From Burkholderiales bacterium RIFCSPHIGHO2_01_FULL_63_240 (GTDB taxonomy: Bacteria; Pseudomonadota; Gammaproteobacteria; Burkholderiales; Burkholderiaceae_C): a stretch of DNA of 64,000 nt. Shown here one piece after another: positions 61,730 through 64,000 of the stretch; position 1 is the stretch's first letter; every line of letters starts with the position of its first letter. Made by a program: the position numbers and the translations under genes. The stretch spans positions 1-64,000 of the forward strand of contig MERU01000005.1 of assembly GCA_001770725.1 (NCBI GenBank). The letters run 5' to 3'. The notes under the pieces were generated by a model. The model saw only the letters and a list, made by a program, of their open reading frames with translations. It was not told the DNA's origin and searched no databases.

Positions 61730-62044
61730 TTACGCGGCCTCCCCGGAGAAGTTCAGCTCTTGACCGGCCTTCAGGCTCACATAAGCCTTCTTGGCGTGGT
61801 CACGACGGCCGATGCGGCCACCGAAGCGCTTGGTCTTGCCCTTCTGGTTCAGGACTTGCACCGACTTGACTTCGACCTTGAACAGCAGCTCGACAGCGGC
61901 CTTGATCTCGGGCTTGGTGGCGTCGCGCAGCACCTTGAACAGCACTTGGCCGCGTTCTTCTGCGGCGGCGGTGGCCTTTTCCGAAATGATCGGAGCGACC
62001 AGCACCTGCATCAGGCGGTTTTCATCGAATTTCAGAGTGCTCAT
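61730..62044 (-). CDS. rplW: 50S ribosomal protein L23
   Basis: 104 residues at the tunnel exit, docking site for trigger factor and [23 protein letters not shown] and [24 protein letters not shown] tail are typical. Start overlaps the rplD stop by 4 bases. Confidence 0.97.
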   Translation of the reverse strand: MSTLKFDENRLMQVLVAPIISEKATAAAEERGQVLFKVLRDATKPEIKAAVELLFKVEVKSVQVLNQKGKTKRFGGRIGRRDHAKKAYVSLKAGQELNFSGEAA

Positions 62045-62664
62045 GCGAACATCTCCTGCAGCTTTTCGATCGCACCCTTGGTGACCACGACCTTCTTGTA
62101 GAAGACCAGGGACAGGGGATCGGCGTAACGGGGTTCGACAACCAGCACGTTGGGCAGGTTGCGCGAAGCCAGGAACAGGTTGTCGTCGACGGTGTCGGCG
62201 ATGACCAGGACGTGGTCCAGGTTCATGGCCTTGAGCTTGGCGGCGAGCAGCTTGGTCTTGGGGGCTTCGACGGTCAGCGAATCGACCACAGCGATGCGGC
62301 CTTCACGGGCCAGCTGCGAGAAGATGGCGGCCATGCCGGCGCGGTACATCTTCTTGTTGACCTTCTGGGTGAAGTTCTCGTCGGGGCTGTTCGGGAAGAT
62401 GCGACCACCGCCACGCCACAGGGGCGACGAAGACATACCGGCGCGAGCGCGGCCGGTGCCCTTTTGGCGCCAAGGCTTCTTGGTGGTGTGCTTGACCTGT
62501 TCGCGGTCCTTCTGGGCGCGGGTGCCTTGACGGGCATTGGCCTGGTAGGCGACGACGACCTGATGGATCAGGGCTTCGTTGTATTCGCGGCCGAACACGG
62601 TGTCGGATGCTTCAACCTTGGAAGCAGCCTGACCTTGCTCATTGAGCAGTTCGAGCTGTGCCAT
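62041..62664 (-). CDS. rplD: 50S ribosomal protein L4
   Basis: 207 residues: tunnel loop [20 protein letters not shown] intact. In E. coli L4 also represses its own S10 operon by attenuation and translation control. One-base overlap with rplC stop (TGATG). Confidence 0.97.
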   Translation of the reverse strand: MAQLELLNEQGQAASKVEASDTVFGREYNEALIHQVVVAYQANARQGTRAQKDREQVKHTTKKPWRQKGTGRARAGMSSSPLWRGGGRIFPNSPDENFTQKVNKKMYRAGMAAIFSQLAREGRIAVVDSLTVEAPKTKLLAAKLKAMNLDHVLVIADTVDDNLFLASRNLPNVLVVEPRYADPLSLVFYKKVVVTKGAIEKLQEMFA

Positions 62665-63338
62665 CAGTTGGCTCCTTTCTTGACCTTGACCTTGACGGCC
62701 GGGCGCACGGTGACGAAGCCACCCTTGGCGCCAGGAACCGCACCCTTGACCAGCAGCAGCTGACGGGCTTCGTCAACGCGCACGACGTCGAGGTTTTGCG
62801 TGGTCACGGTCTCGTCACCTTGGTGACCGGACATCTTCTTGCCGGGGAACACGCGACCGGGGTCCTGGGCCATCGAGATGGAGCCGGGGACGTTGTGCGA
62901 ACGCGAGTTACCGTGCGATGCACGTTGCGAGCCGAAGTTGTGGCGCTTGATGGTGCCCATGAAGCCCTTGCCGATCGAGGTGCCTTGCACGTCGACCAGT
63001 TGGCCGGCCTGGAACAGGGCGGCGGGAGCGATGGTGGCACCGGCCTTGTATTCGGCGGCGACTTCCGCGGGGACGCGGAATTCCTTGACGAACTCACCGG
63101 CTTCGACGCCTGCCTTGGCCAGGTGACCGGCTTCGGGCTTGGTCACGCGCGATGCCTTGCGGGCACCGAACACGACTTGCAGGGCGACGTAGCCGTCGTT
63201 CTCGACGGTTTTGACCTGGGACACGCGGTTGTTGGACACATCAAGCACCGTCACGGGCACGGCGTCGCCGTCGTCCGTGTAGATGCGCATCATGCCCACC
63301 TTGCGGCCCAGCAATCCGAGGCGATTGCTAAGACTCAT
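62664..63338 (-). CDS. rplC: 50S ribosomal protein L3
   Basis: 224 residues: [20 protein letters not shown] and the loop near the peptidyl-transferase centre, [20 protein letters not shown], are standard. ATG 63338 has GGAG upstream. It has its own promoter and a leader of about 140 bases, separate from rpsJ. Confidence 0.97.
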   Translation of the reverse strand: MSLSNRLGLLGRKVGMMRIYTDDGDAVPVTVLDVSNNRVSQVKTVENDGYVALQVVFGARKASRVTKPEAGHLAKAGVEAGEFVKEFRVPAEVAAEYKAGATIAPAALFQAGQLVDVQGTSIGKGFMGTIKRHNFGSQRASHGNSRSHNVPGSISMAQDPGRVFPGKKMSGHQGDETVTTQNLDVVRVDEARQLLLVKGAVPGAKGGFVTVRPAVKVKVKKGAN

Positions 63339-63478
63339 GTTTTTCTCCAACTCCACAACGATGCGTGGAGCCTTTTACAAAAACCCGACATCGATTGGCC
63401 GGGCCCGGAAATCCCATCCATGCACCGCGCGCGAGCCATTGAAAAACCAATGGAGGCACGCCGCCCATTTCAGGAAAG
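63339..63478 (-). promoter_or_regulatory. leader of the rplC-rpsQ operon
   Basis: About 140 bases between the predicted start near 63478 and the rplC ATG, with no gene. A hairpin CTCCAC-(GCATCGTT)-GTGGAG stands just before the ribosome site. This may be an autogenous (L4-type) control region, which in E. coli sits ahead of rpsJ instead. Confidence 0.45.
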
Positions 63479-63484
63479 CCCATG

Positions 63485-63513
63485 ACTGTAGCAAATGCTT
63501 AAAAAAAGCGCAA
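63485..63513 (-). promoter_or_regulatory. promoter of the rplC-rpsQ operon
   Basis: On the minus strand TTGCGC (63513-63508) and TACAGT (63490-63485) lie 17 bases apart, a good sigma-70 promoter. It is downstream of the terminator that follows rpsJ. Confidence 0.68.
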
Positions 63514-63552
63514 GTGCTCGACCCATCCGACGACAGGGAATGGCAGGAAATG

Positions 63553-63580
63553 AAAAAGCCGCACGGGAAGGTGCGGCTTT
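63553..63580 (-). terminator. Rho-independent terminator between rpsJ and rplC
   Basis: AAAGCCGCAC (63555-63564) and GTGCGGCTTT (63571-63580) form a 10-bp stem with a 6-base loop; on the minus strand T's follow. It separates rpsJ from the rest of the operon. Confidence 0.85.
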
Positions 63581-63629
63581 CAGAGGAGTCGACCCCGGCA
63601 TCAGCTGCCGGCGGTCGGACTCGGCGGCA

Positions 63630-63941
63630 TCACTGCAGCTTGATTTCGACGTCCACGCCAGCAGGCAGGTCCAGCTTCATCAGGGCGTCAACCGTCTTGT
63701 CGGTCGGGTCGACGATGTCCATCAGGCGCTGGTGGGTGCGGATCTCGAACTGGTCGCGCGAGGTCTTGTTGACGTGGGGCGAGCGCAGGATGTTGAAACG
63801 CTGCAGGCGGGTGGGCAGGGGCACGGGGCCCTTGACGATGGCACCGGTGCGCTTGGCGGTTTCGACGATTTCAGCCGACGACTGGTCGATCAGCTTGTAG
63901 TCGAACGCCTTCAGGCGGATGCGGATCTTTTGTTGTGCCAT
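63630..63941 (-). CDS. rpsJ: 30S ribosomal protein S10
   Basis: 103 residues; also NusE of antitermination complexes. [20 protein letters not shown] and the loop [20 protein letters not shown] are typical. AGGAG precedes the ATG. Its upstream neighbour (often tuf) is outside the window. Confidence 0.98.
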   Translation of the reverse strand: MAQQKIRIRLKAFDYKLIDQSSAEIVETAKRTGAIVKGPVPLPTRLQRFNILRSPHVNKTSRDQFEIRTHQRLMDIVDPTDKTVDALMKLDLPAGVDVEIKLQ

Positions 63942-63978
63942 GACGGCTCCTAAGCAATAAAGAACAAGCTCGCGACCG

Positions 63979-63997
63979 GCCTGAAACGAAGTCAGGC
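63979..63997 (-). other. small hairpin upstream of rpsJ
   Basis: GCCTGA (63979-63984) and TCAGGC (63992-63997) can pair around a 7-base loop about 40 bases before rpsJ. No T run follows, so a terminator role is unlikely. The sequence ends at 64000. Confidence 0.3.
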
Positions 63998-64000
63998 AGA

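Overview
The window reads as chromosomal DNA of a GC-rich betaproteobacterium of the order Burkholderiales (Comamonadaceae or the Leptothrix/Ideonella/Aquabacterium neighbourhood is my best guess). Grounds: the rRNA leader at the left edge, the argS-SPOR-dsbA and lptA-lptB-rpoN gene orders, the S10 ribosomal operon at the right edge, and codon use with strong G/C third positions. That bias creates long false open frames on opposite strands. I saw no tRNA, CRISPR array, transposase or phage gene. An rRNA operon starts just outside the left edge, reading leftward.

Left third (0.5-31.6 kb), mostly housekeeping: rsmE, an RlmL-type rRNA methyltransferase, a DUF599 protein, rpoN-lptB-lptA, dsbA, a SPOR protein and argS, then a Ser/Thr kinase fused to a cyclic-nucleotide-binding domain, psiF, DUF2214, a LysR regulator and glcB. 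Next come an AT-richer lipoprotein gene, a decayed copy of the glcB 3' end, a CsgG/DUF4810/DUF799 lipoprotein operon, DUF3015, DUF4105, fadH, two tandem outer-membrane beta-barrel genes, an alpha/beta hydrolase, a histidine phosphatase, an acyl-CoA dehydrogenase with an upstream LysR gene, corA and an MFS transporter.

Middle (31.5-42.8 kb): a hybrid histidine kinase with its LuxR-type response regulator, then aroG preceded by a Phe/Tyr-rich leader peptide and a terminator (an attenuator). Then comes a compact minus-strand cluster: ACP, medium-chain dehydrogenase, canonical ketosynthase III, SDR, AMP-dependent ligase and a divergent ketosynthase III homologue, several coupled by ATGA overlaps. 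A BAHD-type acyltransferase gene diverges from it. I do not recognise the product; this is the best candidate for an undescribed pathway.

Right third (42.7-57.7 kb): what appears to be a complete reductive pyrimidine degradation system. PreT/PreA reduce uracil or thymine, HydA opens the ring, a ureidopropionase-type amidohydrolase releases beta-alanine, an omega-transaminase makes malonate semialdehyde, and an MmsA-type dehydrogenase makes acyl-CoA. An NMT1-type ABC transporter and a RutR-like TetR regulator sit inside. RutR-type palindromes precede both preT and the ABC operon; a MocR regulator diverges from the transaminase genes.

Right edge (57.8-64 kb): a peroxiredoxin, then the S10 ribosomal operon from rpsQ back to rpsJ on the minus strand, with a terminator and a fresh promoter between rpsJ and rplC.
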